A stretch of DNA of 64,000 nucleotides from Pseudomonas khavaziana. Lineage in GTDB: Bacteria; Pseudomonadota; Gammaproteobacteria; Pseudomonadales; Pseudomonadaceae. Positions within the stretch are counted from its first letter, which is position 1; each line of letters starts with the position of its first letter. The stretch covers positions 25,305-89,304 of the forward strand of contig NZ_JAHSTT010000018.1 of the NCBI RefSeq assembly GCF_019145205.1. The letters are read 5' to 3'. Shown here one piece after another: positions 23,926 to 33,029 of this stretch. The position numbers were made by a program, and so were the translations under genes. The notes under the pieces are model-generated. The model did not search any database. It worked only from the letters and a program-made list of their open reading frames with translations, and was not told the origin of the DNA.

Positions 23926-26547
23926 ATGTATGCCTTACTGCAAATACCCGTTCACCGCGTCACTGCCTGGCTGTTCGCCAACCCCAGGTTACTGCTATGG
24001 CTGGGCCTGCTCAGTACCTTATTGATGTCGGCAGAGGCCGCGCCACTGTTGTTTGACATCGAGGCGTTCGCCAGCGGCCTGTCCTCTTCGGCAGATATCT
24101 CACGTTTCAATACCAGCAACGTGTTGGCGCCGGGTGTCTATCGCATGGATGTGATGCTCAACGGGCAATCGATGGGACGCCGCGAGATCACCTTCGCCGC
24201 CCTTGCCGGACAGGACGACGCTCAGCCTTGCCTGAACGCTGCCGAGCTTGGCCAACTGGGGGTTTCTGTGCAGGCGCTGGGGGATAACACCGAGCATGCC
24301 TGCCGGGATTTTGCCGAGTGGATCCCCATGGCCAGCAGCCGCGTCGATATCGAGACCCTGACCCTGGATGTCAGCATCCCCCAGGTCTATATCAACCGCG
24401 CCGTGCGCGGCTCCGTTGACCCGTCTCAGTGGGACAACGGCATTGACGCCGCGCTGCTCAACTACAACTTCAGTGCCGCGACGGCGACGGCGGGCACTGG
24501 TGAGGATCGTGGCTACCTGGGCCTCAACGGCGGTCTCAACCTGGGCGACTGGCGGCTACGCCATCAGGGTGGACAGGCATGGGCATCCGGTAGCGGCCTG
24601 GCACCTTATCAACACACCGCCACCTACCTGCAACGGCCCCTTGCCGCCTGGCGTTCACAGCTGACCGTCGGCGACAGTTTCAGCAGTGGCCAGATCCTCG
24701 ACGGTGTGCGTGTACGCGGCATCACCCTGGCCACCGATGACCGCATGCTTGCCCAGTCTCAACAAGGCTATGCGCCTCAGGTGCGCGGCATTGCCGACAG
24801 CAATGCAACCGTGACGGTGCGCCAGAACGGCTACACGCTTTACGAGACTACAGTGGCCCCAGGGCCGTTTGTCATCGATGACCTGTACCCCACCGGATAT
24901 GGCGGCGACCTGCACGTCAGCGTCACTGAGGTTGACGGCCGGCGCAGCACCTTCATCGTGCCATACTCCGTGGCGCCCTACCTGTTGCGTGACGGTGCCA
25001 GCCACTACAGCGCCACCCTGGGACAGTTGCAGCAACAGGGTGTCAGCGACGCCAGCCCTTTGATCTTCCAGGGTACGCTGCAGCATGGCCTGAGTGATCG
25101 CCTGAGCGCCTATGGTGGCAGCACGTTTTCCCAAGGCTACGGCCAGGGCAAGGCCGGCCTGGCGATGAGTACCGCGATTGGCGCGTTCTCCCTCGACAGC
25201 ACCCACTCGCGCACCCAGGTACAGGGGCTGGGGGTCGTCGGAGGGCAAAGCTGGGGCCTGGCCTATAACAAGAACCTGCCGTTCTCGGGGACGCACTTTG
25301 CGCTGGGTGCCTACCGTTTCTCCACGGCCGGTTACCTGAACCTGCCTGACGCGCTTAATGTGCGCGAACTGGCCCACCAAGGCGCAAGTATCAATAGTTA
25401 CGCCAGGCAGAAAAGCCGCCTCGACCTGACAATCAGCCAACAGCTGGGCGCAGGCTCGCTGAGCCTGTATGGCAGTTCCATCGACTACTGGGCGGGCCGC
25501 CAAGGGCGCCAGACATCCTTCACCCTCAGTTACGCGGCCAATTGGAAGTCGCTCAACTGGAACCTCTCGGCGCAGCGCTCGCGCGTCAGTGAAACCCACC
25601 CATTGAGCGATCACGAGCGCAGCGACGAGATCTTTTTTGGCCGCTCCGCGCAGGCTGGGCGCGTGGATAATCACCTGGTGCTGACACTGTCCATGCCATT
25701 GGGCGTGGGAACGCGTGCGCCGACCTTGAGCAGTAGCCTGTCGCGCGATGCTGGCGATTCGCGCGGCAGCCAGCACCAGGTGGGGATCAATGGTGTGCTG
25801 GGCAACGCCGGTGAAGCCAACTACGGGCTGACCGGCAGCCGTGGCACCGGCCATCAGGAAGGCTCCAGCTTAAATGCCTACGCCGGCTATCGTAGCCGCG
25901 CTGCCAGCCTGAGGGCTGGCTATGCCCAGGCCCGCGACAGCGCGCAACTGTCCATGAGTGCCGACGGCGGGCTGATTGCCCACGAGGGTGGCGTGACCTT
26001 TTCGCAGAATCTCGGTGAAGCCTCGGCGCTGGTGTATGCGCCGGATGCACAAGATGCCCGGCTCGGCAGCAGCGGGGCGCGTATCAATAAGCAGGGCTAT
26101 GCGGTGCTGCCAGCCCTCAGGGCTTATCAGCGCAATGACGTGGATATCGATCCCGAGGGCATGCCCATGGATGTGGAACTCAAGGAATCGAGTCACGCCG
26201 TGGTACCGACGCTGGGGGCGGTCTCACTGGTCAGGTTCGAGACCGTCAGTGGCCGTGCCGTGGTGATCAAGGCCACCCATATGAACGGCCAGCCGCTGCC
26301 ATTTGCCGCCCAGGTGTTTGACGAGCGCGGCACCGAAATTGGTGTGATCGGCCAGGCGGGCAAGGCCTTTGTGCGCGGAGTCGCCGACCAGGGCCGGTTG
26401 ACTGTGCGCTGGAATGCAGGGGCGGGTGACCAGTGCTTTATCCACTACCGTTTACCTCCGCGCAGGCCCGGGCAACGCCAGGAAAACGCGGACCAGTTGG
26501 TCAGCCAGTGTTCGGACCACGGCGGCGCGGACAAGGAGCGCAGCTGA
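23926..26547 (+). CDS. outer-membrane fimbrial usher of cluster 2
   Basis: The 873-aa FimD/PapC-family usher has a longer N-terminal leader before its signal peptide core (LLLWLGLLSTLLMSAEAA). The N-terminal domain includes FDIEAFASGLSSSADISRF. The barrel/plug region contains TVRQNGYTLYETTVAPGPF and the C-terminal region contains VVIKATHMNGQPLPFAAQV. Two C-terminal cysteines are present (DQCFIHYRLP and LVSQCSD). Its stop overlaps the second chaperone's ATG by one base. Little sequence is shared with the cluster 1 usher beyond the family signatures, so the clusters are not recent duplicates. Confidence 0.93.
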   Translation: MYALLQIPVHRVTAWLFANPRLLLWLGLLSTLLMSAEAAPLLFDIEAFASGLSSSADISRFNTSNVLAPGVYRMDVMLNGQSMGRREITFAALAGQDDAQPCLNAAELGQLGVSVQALGDNTEHACRDFAEWIPMASSRVDIETLTLDVSIPQVYINRAVRGSVDPSQWDNGIDAALLNYNFSAATATAGTGEDRGYLGLNGGLNLGDWRLRHQGGQAWASGSGLAPYQHTATYLQRPLAAWRSQLTVGDSFSSGQILDGVRVRGITLATDDRMLAQSQQGYAPQVRGIADSNATVTVRQNGYTLYETTVAPGPFVIDDLYPTGYGGDLHVSVTEVDGRRSTFIVPYSVAPYLLRDGASHYSATLGQLQQQGVSDASPLIFQGTLQHGLSDRLSAYGGSTFSQGYGQGKAGLAMSTAIGAFSLDSTHSRTQVQGLGVVGGQSWGLAYNKNLPFSGTHFALGAYRFSTAGYLNLPDALNVRELAHQGASINSYARQKSRLDLTISQQLGAGSLSLYGSSIDYWAGRQGRQTSFTLSYAANWKSLNWNLSAQRSRVSETHPLSDHERSDEIFFGRSAQAGRVDNHLVLTLSMPLGVGTRAPTLSSSLSRDAGDSRGSQHQVGINGVLGNAGEANYGLTGSRGTGHQEGSSLNAYAGYRSRAASLRAGYAQARDSAQLSMSADGGLIAHEGGVTFSQNLGEASALVYAPDAQDARLGSSGARINKQGYAVLPALRAYQRNDVDIDPEGMPMDVELKESSHAVVPTLGAVSLVRFETVSGRAVVIKATHMNGQPLPFAAQVFDERGTEIGVIGQAGKAFVRGVADQGRLTVRWNAGAGDQCFIHYRLPPRRPGQRQENADQLVSQCSDHGGADKERS

Positions 26548-27293
26548 TGAGCAAGCAACTGTTCAATACCATGCTCGGCCTCGTCCTGTCGGCACAGGCC
26601 GTACTGGCCCATGGGGAAATCGTCATTGACCGCACCCGCATCATTTATACAGCCAGCGCACCGGGAGTGACGGTCAACCTGCGCAATGAAGCCGACGGCC
26701 CGCGATTGGTCCAGGTGTGGATTGATGCGGGCGACCCGCAAGTCGTGCCTGAATTGAGTGATGTGCCCTTTACAGTCACGCCGCCGATCCTGCGCCTGGA
26801 TGCCGGCCAGCGCCGCGCATTGCGGGTGATGTACCACGCACCTCAAGGCAAGGCTATTGCCGCGTCTCAAGAGTCGGTGTACTGGCTGAATGTGCTGGGG
26901 ATCAGGCCGTCTGTCGACACCGGCAACCAGCTCCAATTTGCCTTTCGCACACGGATCAAGCTGTTCCTGCGCCCGGACGCCTTGCCAGGCCAGGCCCAGC
27001 AGGCGGTGGGAAGGTTGCAGTGGCACCTGGCGGACGACGGCGCGGTGCAGGTGCGCAACCCGAGCGCCTTCCATGTGAGTCTTTCCAGCGTGTTACTGAC
27101 CATCGACGGGCTGGAGTATTGCAGTGAAGACCCGCCGATGCTGTTGCCGCAGTCGGTTGCCCGCATCCTGTTGAAGGGCCGGGCGCCGACGGGGCAGGGG
27201 ACGGGCGCGGTGCGTTTTACCACCCTGGATGACCATGGCACGACACGCGAGCACACGGCGGTTGTTGGCCGCAGTAAGGAGTTGGCGCTATGA
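26547..27293 (+). CDS. second fimbrial periplasmic chaperone of cluster 2
   Basis: The 248-aa PapD-family protein starts at 26547 with AGGAG 9 bases upstream; the open frame begins earlier, inside the usher. The signal peptide ends ...AQAVLA, followed by HGEIVIDRTRIIYTASAPGV. SVYWLNVLGIRP and LQFAFRTRIKLFLRP mark the subunit-binding domain, and VQVRNPSAFHVSL the second. It is translationally coupled to the usher before it and to the adhesin after it (ATGA overlap), which suggests it serves the adhesin. Confidence 0.92.
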   Translation: MSKQLFNTMLGLVLSAQAVLAHGEIVIDRTRIIYTASAPGVTVNLRNEADGPRLVQVWIDAGDPQVVPELSDVPFTVTPPILRLDAGQRRALRVMYHAPQGKAIAASQESVYWLNVLGIRPSVDTGNQLQFAFRTRIKLFLRPDALPGQAQQAVGRLQWHLADDGAVQVRNPSAFHVSLSSVLLTIDGLEYCSEDPPMLLPQSVARILLKGRAPTGQGTGAVRFTTLDDHGTTREHTAVVGRSKELAL

Positions 27294-28357
27294 ACGGTGT
27301 TCAATTGTTTCTGAGCAGGCTTTTACCGATTGGCGCGTGCCTGGGTGCTTGCGCATTCACCATGGACGCACAGGCGCATTTCAATGCAGGCGTCTGTACC
27401 CCGCAAGCCCCCGTGACGCTGTCTTTCCCACCCATCACCTTGCCTGACAACCTGCAAGTGGGCGAGGCGATTGGCTACCCGAGCGGTTATGACTTTGCCA
27501 GCAATGGCTTTGTCATGCAGTGTCGCTACACCGACTGGCCATTGTTGCAGCCGGTGTCGGCCAACCTCAGCGTGGTCAATTCGCCGGCAACCGGCATGAC
27601 GTTCAACGCCAATGGGCTGACGTTGCCCGTCTACGCGACCAGCTATCCTGGCGTCGGATTCGTCATGATGGCCGGGGACCCGTCCCGGGATTTTAAAGTC
27701 ATCACCCACACCGGCGTCACGCTGTTGGACGCCAAGCACAACAAACCCAATGGCTGGGGCCTGCAAGGGCGCGTATACCTGGTGGCAACGGGCCCGATCA
27801 CGTCGGGTACCCTCCCTGGAAACACAGTCGCCAGGTATGTGCTCACCAACGTCAGTATCGAAAGCCCCGGCGCTGGCTCGGTCAACTTTGCCGATACGGT
27901 GATACTGCCGCCGCAAAAACCGACTTGCCGGGTGACCACGCCGTCGCTTGCAATGCCGCTGGGGCTGGTGCCCAACCGCGACTTCAAGGGAGTGGGCAGC
28001 CACGCCGGCAGCGTCAATCGCAACATAACCCTGGACTGTGCCGGCGGCACCGGTGGCAACCTCGATGTCTGGATCACCGTGACGGACCAGACAGACCCCG
28101 GCAATCGCAGTAACCAGTTGTCGCTGACCCGCGACTCGGGCGCCCGTGGCGTCGCCCTGCAACTGCTCAGTGGCGACCGGTTGGTGAGCTACGGTCCCGA
28201 TGCCTCCGGCGTGGGCAACCCGAACCAATGGCAGGTCGCAAGCACGGGCAACGGTACCCTGACGATTCCCTTGACCGCCCGCTACGTTCAAACCGCATCG
28301 ACCATCAAGCCCGGGACCGCCAACGGCCTGGCCTCGTTTACCCTGAGTTACCGGTGA
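27290..28357 (+). CDS. two-domain fimbrial adhesin of cluster 2
   Basis: The 355-aa protein has a signal peptide (to about residue 29), then an N-terminal domain starting HFNAGVCTPQAPVTLSFPP with one internal Cys (VMQCRYTDW). From about residue 205 follows a C-terminal pilin domain with KPTCRVTTPS, NITLDCAGG and a terminal FTLSYR strand. Length and domain order fit a FimH-type tip adhesin. AAGGAG lies 8 bases before the ATG. Its last ten bases overlap the convergent LysR gene, and no terminator is visible in that junction. Confidence 0.85.
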   Translation: MNGVQLFLSRLLPIGACLGACAFTMDAQAHFNAGVCTPQAPVTLSFPPITLPDNLQVGEAIGYPSGYDFASNGFVMQCRYTDWPLLQPVSANLSVVNSPATGMTFNANGLTLPVYATSYPGVGFVMMAGDPSRDFKVITHTGVTLLDAKHNKPNGWGLQGRVYLVATGPITSGTLPGNTVARYVLTNVSIESPGAGSVNFADTVILPPQKPTCRVTTPSLAMPLGLVPNRDFKGVGSHAGSVNRNITLDCAGGTGGNLDVWITVTDQTDPGNRSNQLSLTRDSGARGVALQLLSGDRLVSYGPDASGVGNPNQWQVASTGNGTLTIPLTARYVQTASTIKPGTANGLASFTLSYR

Positions 28358-29235
28358 GTTGCGGGATCGGGGTACAGCGTTTGCGCCAGCGTGATAAACG
28401 CCAGGGTAGCGGGTGAGGCCTGGCGCCGATCCAGCACCGCCAGACCAATGCGCCGCCGTACGCTCGGCGACAAGGGGCGGGCAAGGTAGCGCGGGTGGGC
28501 ATAGGTCGGCAGTGAGCCCTGGGCCACGATGCTCAGGCCGTCGCCGCGGCTGACCGCCTCCAAGGTGCTGAGCAACTGGGTGCAGCGATACCGCACTTTG
28601 GGCTGCAGCTGCGCTTCATCGAACAAACGCGTGACCAGCTCTGAGGAGCCTGCCTCGGTAAGGATGAACGGGTCATCGCACAACGCATGCAGGGGCACCG
28701 CAGTGCTTGCCGCCAAGGCATGGTCGACCGGTATCAGCGCCACCAGTTGGTCTTCGAGCAGGGCCACGGTGTCGAAGCGGTCCTGCTCCAGTACCACGAA
28801 GCCCACATCCACCCGGCGCTGATCCAGCCATTGGATGACCTGTCGGTCTGGTCCTTCGTCCACATGCACCTCGATACCCGGGTAGTCCCGGCGAAAATGG
28901 CTGAGGATAGTCGGCAGCAAGTGGTTCGAAGCGGTTGGCCCGAACGAGCCTATGCGCAGCGTGCCGCGCTTCATCCCGCGGGCATCTGCGGCTTCCTGTT
29001 GCAAGGTATTGGCCAGGCCCAGCATGCCCCGCGCCCGCCCGAGCAACTGCTCGCCGATATCACTCAGTTCCACCAGGGTCTGATGACGGCGAAACAGCTC
29101 CACCCCCAGCTCCTGCTCCAGGGCCTTGATCGCATGGGACACGGCCGACTGGCTGATACCCAGGCGATGCGCCGCGCTGGTGAAGCCGCGTAGTTCGGCA
29201 ACCAGTGAGAAGATCTCCAGCTGGGTCAGGGTCAT
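28348..29235 (-). CDS. LysR-family transcriptional regulator
   Basis: The 295-aa regulator has an N-terminal winged helix-turn-helix (residues 1-60; FSLVAELRGFTSAAHRLGIS and VSHAIKALEQELG). A periplasmic-binding-like effector domain follows (about 90-290). GAGG lies 8 bases before the ATG. It is divergent from the DMT transporter gene at 29313-30236 across a 77-base gap, the standard arrangement for a LysR regulator and its target; the effector is unknown. Its 3' end overlaps the fimbrial adhesin gene by ten bases. Confidence 0.92.
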   Translation of the reverse strand: MTLTQLEIFSLVAELRGFTSAAHRLGISQSAVSHAIKALEQELGVELFRRHQTLVELSDIGEQLLGRARGMLGLANTLQQEAADARGMKRGTLRIGSFGPTASNHLLPTILSHFRRDYPGIEVHVDEGPDRQVIQWLDQRRVDVGFVVLEQDRFDTVALLEDQLVALIPVDHALAASTAVPLHALCDDPFILTEAGSSELVTRLFDEAQLQPKVRYRCTQLLSTLEAVSRGDGLSIVAQGSLPTYAHPRYLARPLSPSVRRRIGLAVLDRRQASPATLAFITLAQTLYPDPATHR

Positions 29236-29312
29236 GAGTAAAGCCTCATTTTACGATGACTGATCATTAGCCAAAGAATAACGCCATCCTCTCTCACGTT
29301 GAGCACATTCTT

Positions 29313-30236
29313 ATGCATCCTGCCCGCGAAGGCCTTACTTACCTGAAGCTGGCCGCTGTCACCATGATCTGGGGCGGGACTTTCGTCGCCGGGCGCTTTC
29401 TGGCCGATCAAGTGGACCCGCTGCTCGCGGCCTGCCTGCGGTTTATCCTGGCCAGCCTGGCGCTGCTGCTGTTCCTGGCCTGCGCACGGATCCCCCTGGC
29501 TCGCCCGAGTACGAGACAAATGGCACGGCTGATGCTGCTGGGGTTATGCGGCATCTTTTTCTACAACCTGTGTTTTTTCTATGGGCTGCACTACATCAAT
29601 GCGTCGCGGGCGTCCTTGATCGTGGCATTGAACCCCGCAGTGATTGGCCTGGCGTCCTGGTTGCTGTTCAAGGAACGCCTGGGGCGGGCCAAGTGGCTGG
29701 GCATCGGGCTGTGCCTGCTGGGGGCGGCAGTGGTGATCGTGAGCCGCAATCCCAACCTCATGCAGGGGGCGCGCAACGCCTGGGTCGGTGATCTGTTGAT
29801 CCTGGGTTGCGTAATCGCCTGGGGCGCCTATTCGCTGCTGTCCCGGGAACTCAACCAGACATTGGGACCGGTGCAAACCGTCACTTGGTCGGTGCTCTGG
29901 GGTACGCTGATGTTGACCCTTGCTACCCTCGCCACCGGTCGGCTGACGCTGCAAGGTTTCAGTGCGCTGCAGCTGGCGCAGTGGTACAGCCTGCTGTACC
30001 TGGGTGTGCTGGGTTCGGCCCTGGCCTATATTGGTTATTACGACGGCATCCGGCGAATCGGTGCAACCCGCTCCGGCGTGTTCATCGCCCTCAACCCACT
30101 GACGGCAGTGATGTGTGGCGCGCTGTTGCTGGACGAAGCCTTGACGGCGCCGATGCTGGCAGGTGGCGCCGTGATCCTGCTGGGCATCTACTTGTGCAAT
30201 AAACCCCTTGCACAGGGCAGGGCGACGGGGATTTGA
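29313..30236 (+). CDS. EamA/DMT-family transporter
   Basis: The 307-aa membrane protein contains ten predicted transmembrane helices in two EamA repeats. The first repeat includes TMIWGGTFVAGRFLADQVDP and the second VIAWGAYSLLSRELN. Both repeats end with hydrophobic helices typical of metabolite exporters. It is probably an inner-membrane exporter of an amino acid or other small metabolite, controlled by the divergent LysR regulator. The substrate cannot be inferred. Confidence 0.9.
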   Translation: MHPAREGLTYLKLAAVTMIWGGTFVAGRFLADQVDPLLAACLRFILASLALLLFLACARIPLARPSTRQMARLMLLGLCGIFFYNLCFFYGLHYINASRASLIVALNPAVIGLASWLLFKERLGRAKWLGIGLCLLGAAVVIVSRNPNLMQGARNAWVGDLLILGCVIAWGAYSLLSRELNQTLGPVQTVTWSVLWGTLMLTLATLATGRLTLQGFSALQLAQWYSLLYLGVLGSALAYIGYYDGIRRIGATRSGVFIALNPLTAVMCGALLLDEALTAPMLAGGAVILLGIYLCNKPLAQGRATGI

Positions 30237-30482
30237 TAAGAGTACGGACAAACCTGTTTACGCTGTGTAGAATCGATTTACGCATACAAGAATATGGACT
30301 TGCGCTCACGCAAGCCTCGGCCGTCAGAGACTGATGACACCATGAAGCTACTTGGCTCCCCCCTCATCTTTGGTGACTTCCTCGCCCGCAGCGTGCGAGG
30401 CCTCTCCTGCGCGCCACCTTCGGACCTCATCCTTGCTTGCAACTAAACAATTGCTACCCACAAGAATGATGAGGCACCGAAC

Positions 30483-31559
30483 ATGACCGACCAATACGAA
30501 AACCCCATGGGCCTGATGGGCTTTGAATTTATCGAATTCGCCTCGCCCACCCCGGGTACGCTGGAGCCGATCTTTGAGATCATGGGCTTCACCAAGGTGG
30601 CGACCCACCGTTCCAAGGATGTGCACCTGTATCGCCAGGGCGAGATCAACCTGATCCTCAATAACGAACCGGGCAGCCTGGCGGCCTACTTTGCGGCCGA
30701 ACACGGCCCGTCGGTGTGCGGCATGGCGTTTCGCGTCAAGGATTCGCAGCAGGCCTACAACCGTGCCCTCGAACTGGGGGCCCAGCCGATCCACATCGAA
30801 ACCGGCCCGATGGAGCTGAACCTGCCGGCGATCAAAGGCATCGGCGGTTCGCCGTTGTACCTGATTGACCGTTTCGGCGAAGGCAACTCGATCTATGACA
30901 TCGACTTCGTCTACCTCGAAGGTGTTGACCGCAACCCGGTCGGCGCCGGCCTCAAGGTCATCGACCACCTGACCCATAACGTCTATCGCGGCCGGATGAT
31001 CTACTGGGCCAATTTCTACGAGAAGCTGTTCAACTTCCGTGAAGCGCGTTATTTCGATATCAAGGGCGAATACACCGGCCTGACCTCCAAGGCCATGAGC
31101 GCGCCGGACGGCAAGATCCGCATCCCGTTGAACGAAGAATCCTCCAAGGGCGCCGGGCAGATCGAAGAGTTCCTGATGCAGTTCAACGGCGAGGGCATCC
31201 AGCACGTAGCATTCCTCACCGACGACCTGGTCAAGACCTGGGACGCGCTGAAGAAGATCGGTATGCGCTTCATGACCGCGCCGCCAGACACTTACTACGA
31301 AATGCTTGAGGGCCGCCTGCCAAACCACGGTGAGCCGGTCGACCAGCTGCAATCGCGTGGCATCTTGCTGGATGGTTCGTCGGTCGCCGGTGACAAGCGC
31401 CTGCTGCTGCAGATTTTCTCGGAAACCCTGATGGGGCCGGTGTTCTTTGAATTTATCCAGCGCAAAGGCGACGATGGGTTCGGCGAGGGCAACTTCAAGG
31501 CGCTTTTCGAGTCGATTGAGCGTGATCAGGTTCGTCGTGGTGTACTGACCGCCGACTGA
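30483..31559 (+). CDS. hpd: 4-hydroxyphenylpyruvate dioxygenase
   Basis: The 358-aa Fe(II) dioxygenase converts 4-hydroxyphenylpyruvate to homogentisate in tyrosine degradation. The iron ligands are visible: His in VIDHLTHNVYRG, His in GIQHVAFLTDD and Glu in VFFEFIQRKGD. The C-terminal GFGEGNFKALFESIE closes the active site. Length is typical of Pseudomonas enzymes. A leader of roughly 250 bases precedes it, and a strong terminator follows. No other homogentisate-pathway gene is adjacent. Confidence 0.96.
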   Translation: MTDQYENPMGLMGFEFIEFASPTPGTLEPIFEIMGFTKVATHRSKDVHLYRQGEINLILNNEPGSLAAYFAAEHGPSVCGMAFRVKDSQQAYNRALELGAQPIHIETGPMELNLPAIKGIGGSPLYLIDRFGEGNSIYDIDFVYLEGVDRNPVGAGLKVIDHLTHNVYRGRMIYWANFYEKLFNFREARYFDIKGEYTGLTSKAMSAPDGKIRIPLNEESSKGAGQIEEFLMQFNGEGIQHVAFLTDDLVKTWDALKKIGMRFMTAPPDTYYEMLEGRLPNHGEPVDQLQSRGILLDGSSVAGDKRLLLQIFSETLMGPVFFEFIQRKGDDGFGEGNFKALFESIERDQVRRGVLTAD

Positions 31560-31573
31560 CTCACTGAATAAGC

Positions 31574-31602
31574 AAAAAGCCCGGGTTTATACCGGGCTTT
31601 TT
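31574..31602 (+). terminator. terminator after hpd
   Basis: AAAAAGCCCGG and CCGGGCTTTTT form an 11-bp perfect stem with a 7-base loop, 14 bases after the stop. Confidence 0.93.
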
Positions 31603-31724
31603 CGTGTGTGTTGCATCGAGTTGCAATTTAGCGACGGTCAAACGGGAACAGATGTTTCACCAAATATCACATAAGGGCCGGGCGTAGGAAAAAACCTGCA
31701 CCCTAATCTAGACGAGGCCCTCAT

Positions 31725-32960
31725 ATGAATTTGCGTATTCCTACTCGTACTACTCATCTGCCAAGGTTAGGCGCTCAGATCCTACCGCCGCAGCCTCGCC
31801 CCGTTGGCAATGTCCGCTCGACCAATGAAGGGGATCCGATCGATGTGGCGCGAAAGCGTTTCCTCGACGAAGGTGAATTACAGCACCTCAATGGTGATTT
31901 AACTGCCGACGAGCATCAGTTGATAAAGGCGGTGGTGAATCCAGACAAACCGGGGGCTCCTTTCGTGAGTGTCTCGACTTTTGCCGTCGATGGCGCTCAA
32001 TCCCAAGACATGATGGTGATCAAGCGCGTGCCTGTAACGGAAGGGATGACTAATTTCATCGTGTATATGCCGGAGGATGAAGTCATGTCGTTCCACACGT
32101 TCGAAACCGCTGAAGAGATGACTGAATGGGTTAGGAATATGGCCCAAGACCCTGCCGAACTAGACCGATTAGCCGGGCACTTCTCTCACCCTGAAGCTCC
32201 CGGGCAGGAGGAGCGGGTCAGGGAGCAACTAAAGGAGTTTGGCAAGGATAATCAATCCAGCGTTGCGGTGGGAAGTTTTGGTCGAGAGCGCGATGATATT
32301 TTCGCGCGCTTGAACAGGGATGTAACGGTTCCGCCAGTGGAGGTCAACGGGCTATTCAACACCAGGCTTTTCAACCTCGCTTCCGATGGCAAAGCGACCT
32401 ATGTCGGTACACGGGAGGATGGAGAACATGTCGTATATGATTACGATGCTTATGGGAACTTTCGTGGTGGCAGTGAGGACGGTTATTACTTCGTGAAAGA
32501 CGGGCTGAACAGTAAAGAACCGCTCGGCGATCCCAGTTCAGAGTCCCCCGAAGAGTTCGCCAAACAGCATGTCGCGCGCCAGGCTCTGGAAAAGGCGGGA
32601 CCTAATGACCTGAGTGACTTCTGGGCCTACCTCGTCAAGCAGCTCAGAAACCCGGGGCACGGTATAGGGACTGCATTGAAACAGTTTGGTGTTCCTGACG
32701 ATATAGCCAATTCCATCGAAGAAATCGTGAAAAACCCCGTCACAGGAACGCTGCTTGAGCTGAACCACGACAATCGGCTCGGCAATGTGTTTGGTGTTGA
32801 GAAAGAGATGATGGATCAACACTTGGAAAATTTCGGTAATGAGGTCCAGAGCAATATCCCCCGCTACGGCACAGCGAGGGAAAACCTGAATACCTTAGCC
32901 GACGTCATCGAGAGCGTGGTCGGTACGTCCGAAGAGTTCACGACTCAGGTAATGACCTGA
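31725..32960 (+). CDS. orphan 411-aa protein, possibly related to Pseudomonas dermonecrotic-toxin-like proteins
   Basis: The ATG has GAGG 7 bases upstream. No signal peptide or membrane helix is visible. A central segment (VMSFHTFETAEEMTEWVRNM followed by DPAELDRLAGHFSHPE, residues about 125-165) resembles a motif seen in large Pseudomonas proteins annotated as dermonecrotic-toxin-like (DUF6543). The C-terminal half is hydrophilic and helical. The gene is clearly more AT-rich than its neighbours and stands alone after a terminator, suggesting acquisition. It lacks the usual large size of such toxins, so it may be a solitary module. Function is unknown. Confidence 0.6.
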   Translation: MNLRIPTRTTHLPRLGAQILPPQPRPVGNVRSTNEGDPIDVARKRFLDEGELQHLNGDLTADEHQLIKAVVNPDKPGAPFVSVSTFAVDGAQSQDMMVIKRVPVTEGMTNFIVYMPEDEVMSFHTFETAEEMTEWVRNMAQDPAELDRLAGHFSHPEAPGQEERVREQLKEFGKDNQSSVAVGSFGRERDDIFARLNRDVTVPPVEVNGLFNTRLFNLASDGKATYVGTREDGEHVVYDYDAYGNFRGGSEDGYYFVKDGLNSKEPLGDPSSESPEEFAKQHVARQALEKAGPNDLSDFWAYLVKQLRNPGHGIGTALKQFGVPDDIANSIEEIVKNPVTGTLLELNHDNRLGNVFGVEKEMMDQHLENFGNEVQSNIPRYGTARENLNTLADVIESVVGTSEEFTTQVMT

Positions 32961-33029
32961 GGCCATCCCCCTGCAGTACGGAAGGGGTACGGATACCCCC
33001 GCAACCGGCACCCATTCCCAGTCTTTTAC

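Noticed and set aside
24655..25854. 399-aa open frame on the minus strand
   Set aside because: It is antisense to the cluster 2 usher and shows shadow-like His/Arg/Gln-rich composition.
30348..31352. 334-aa open frame on the minus strand
   Set aside because: It is antisense to hpd, whose catalytic residues are intact.
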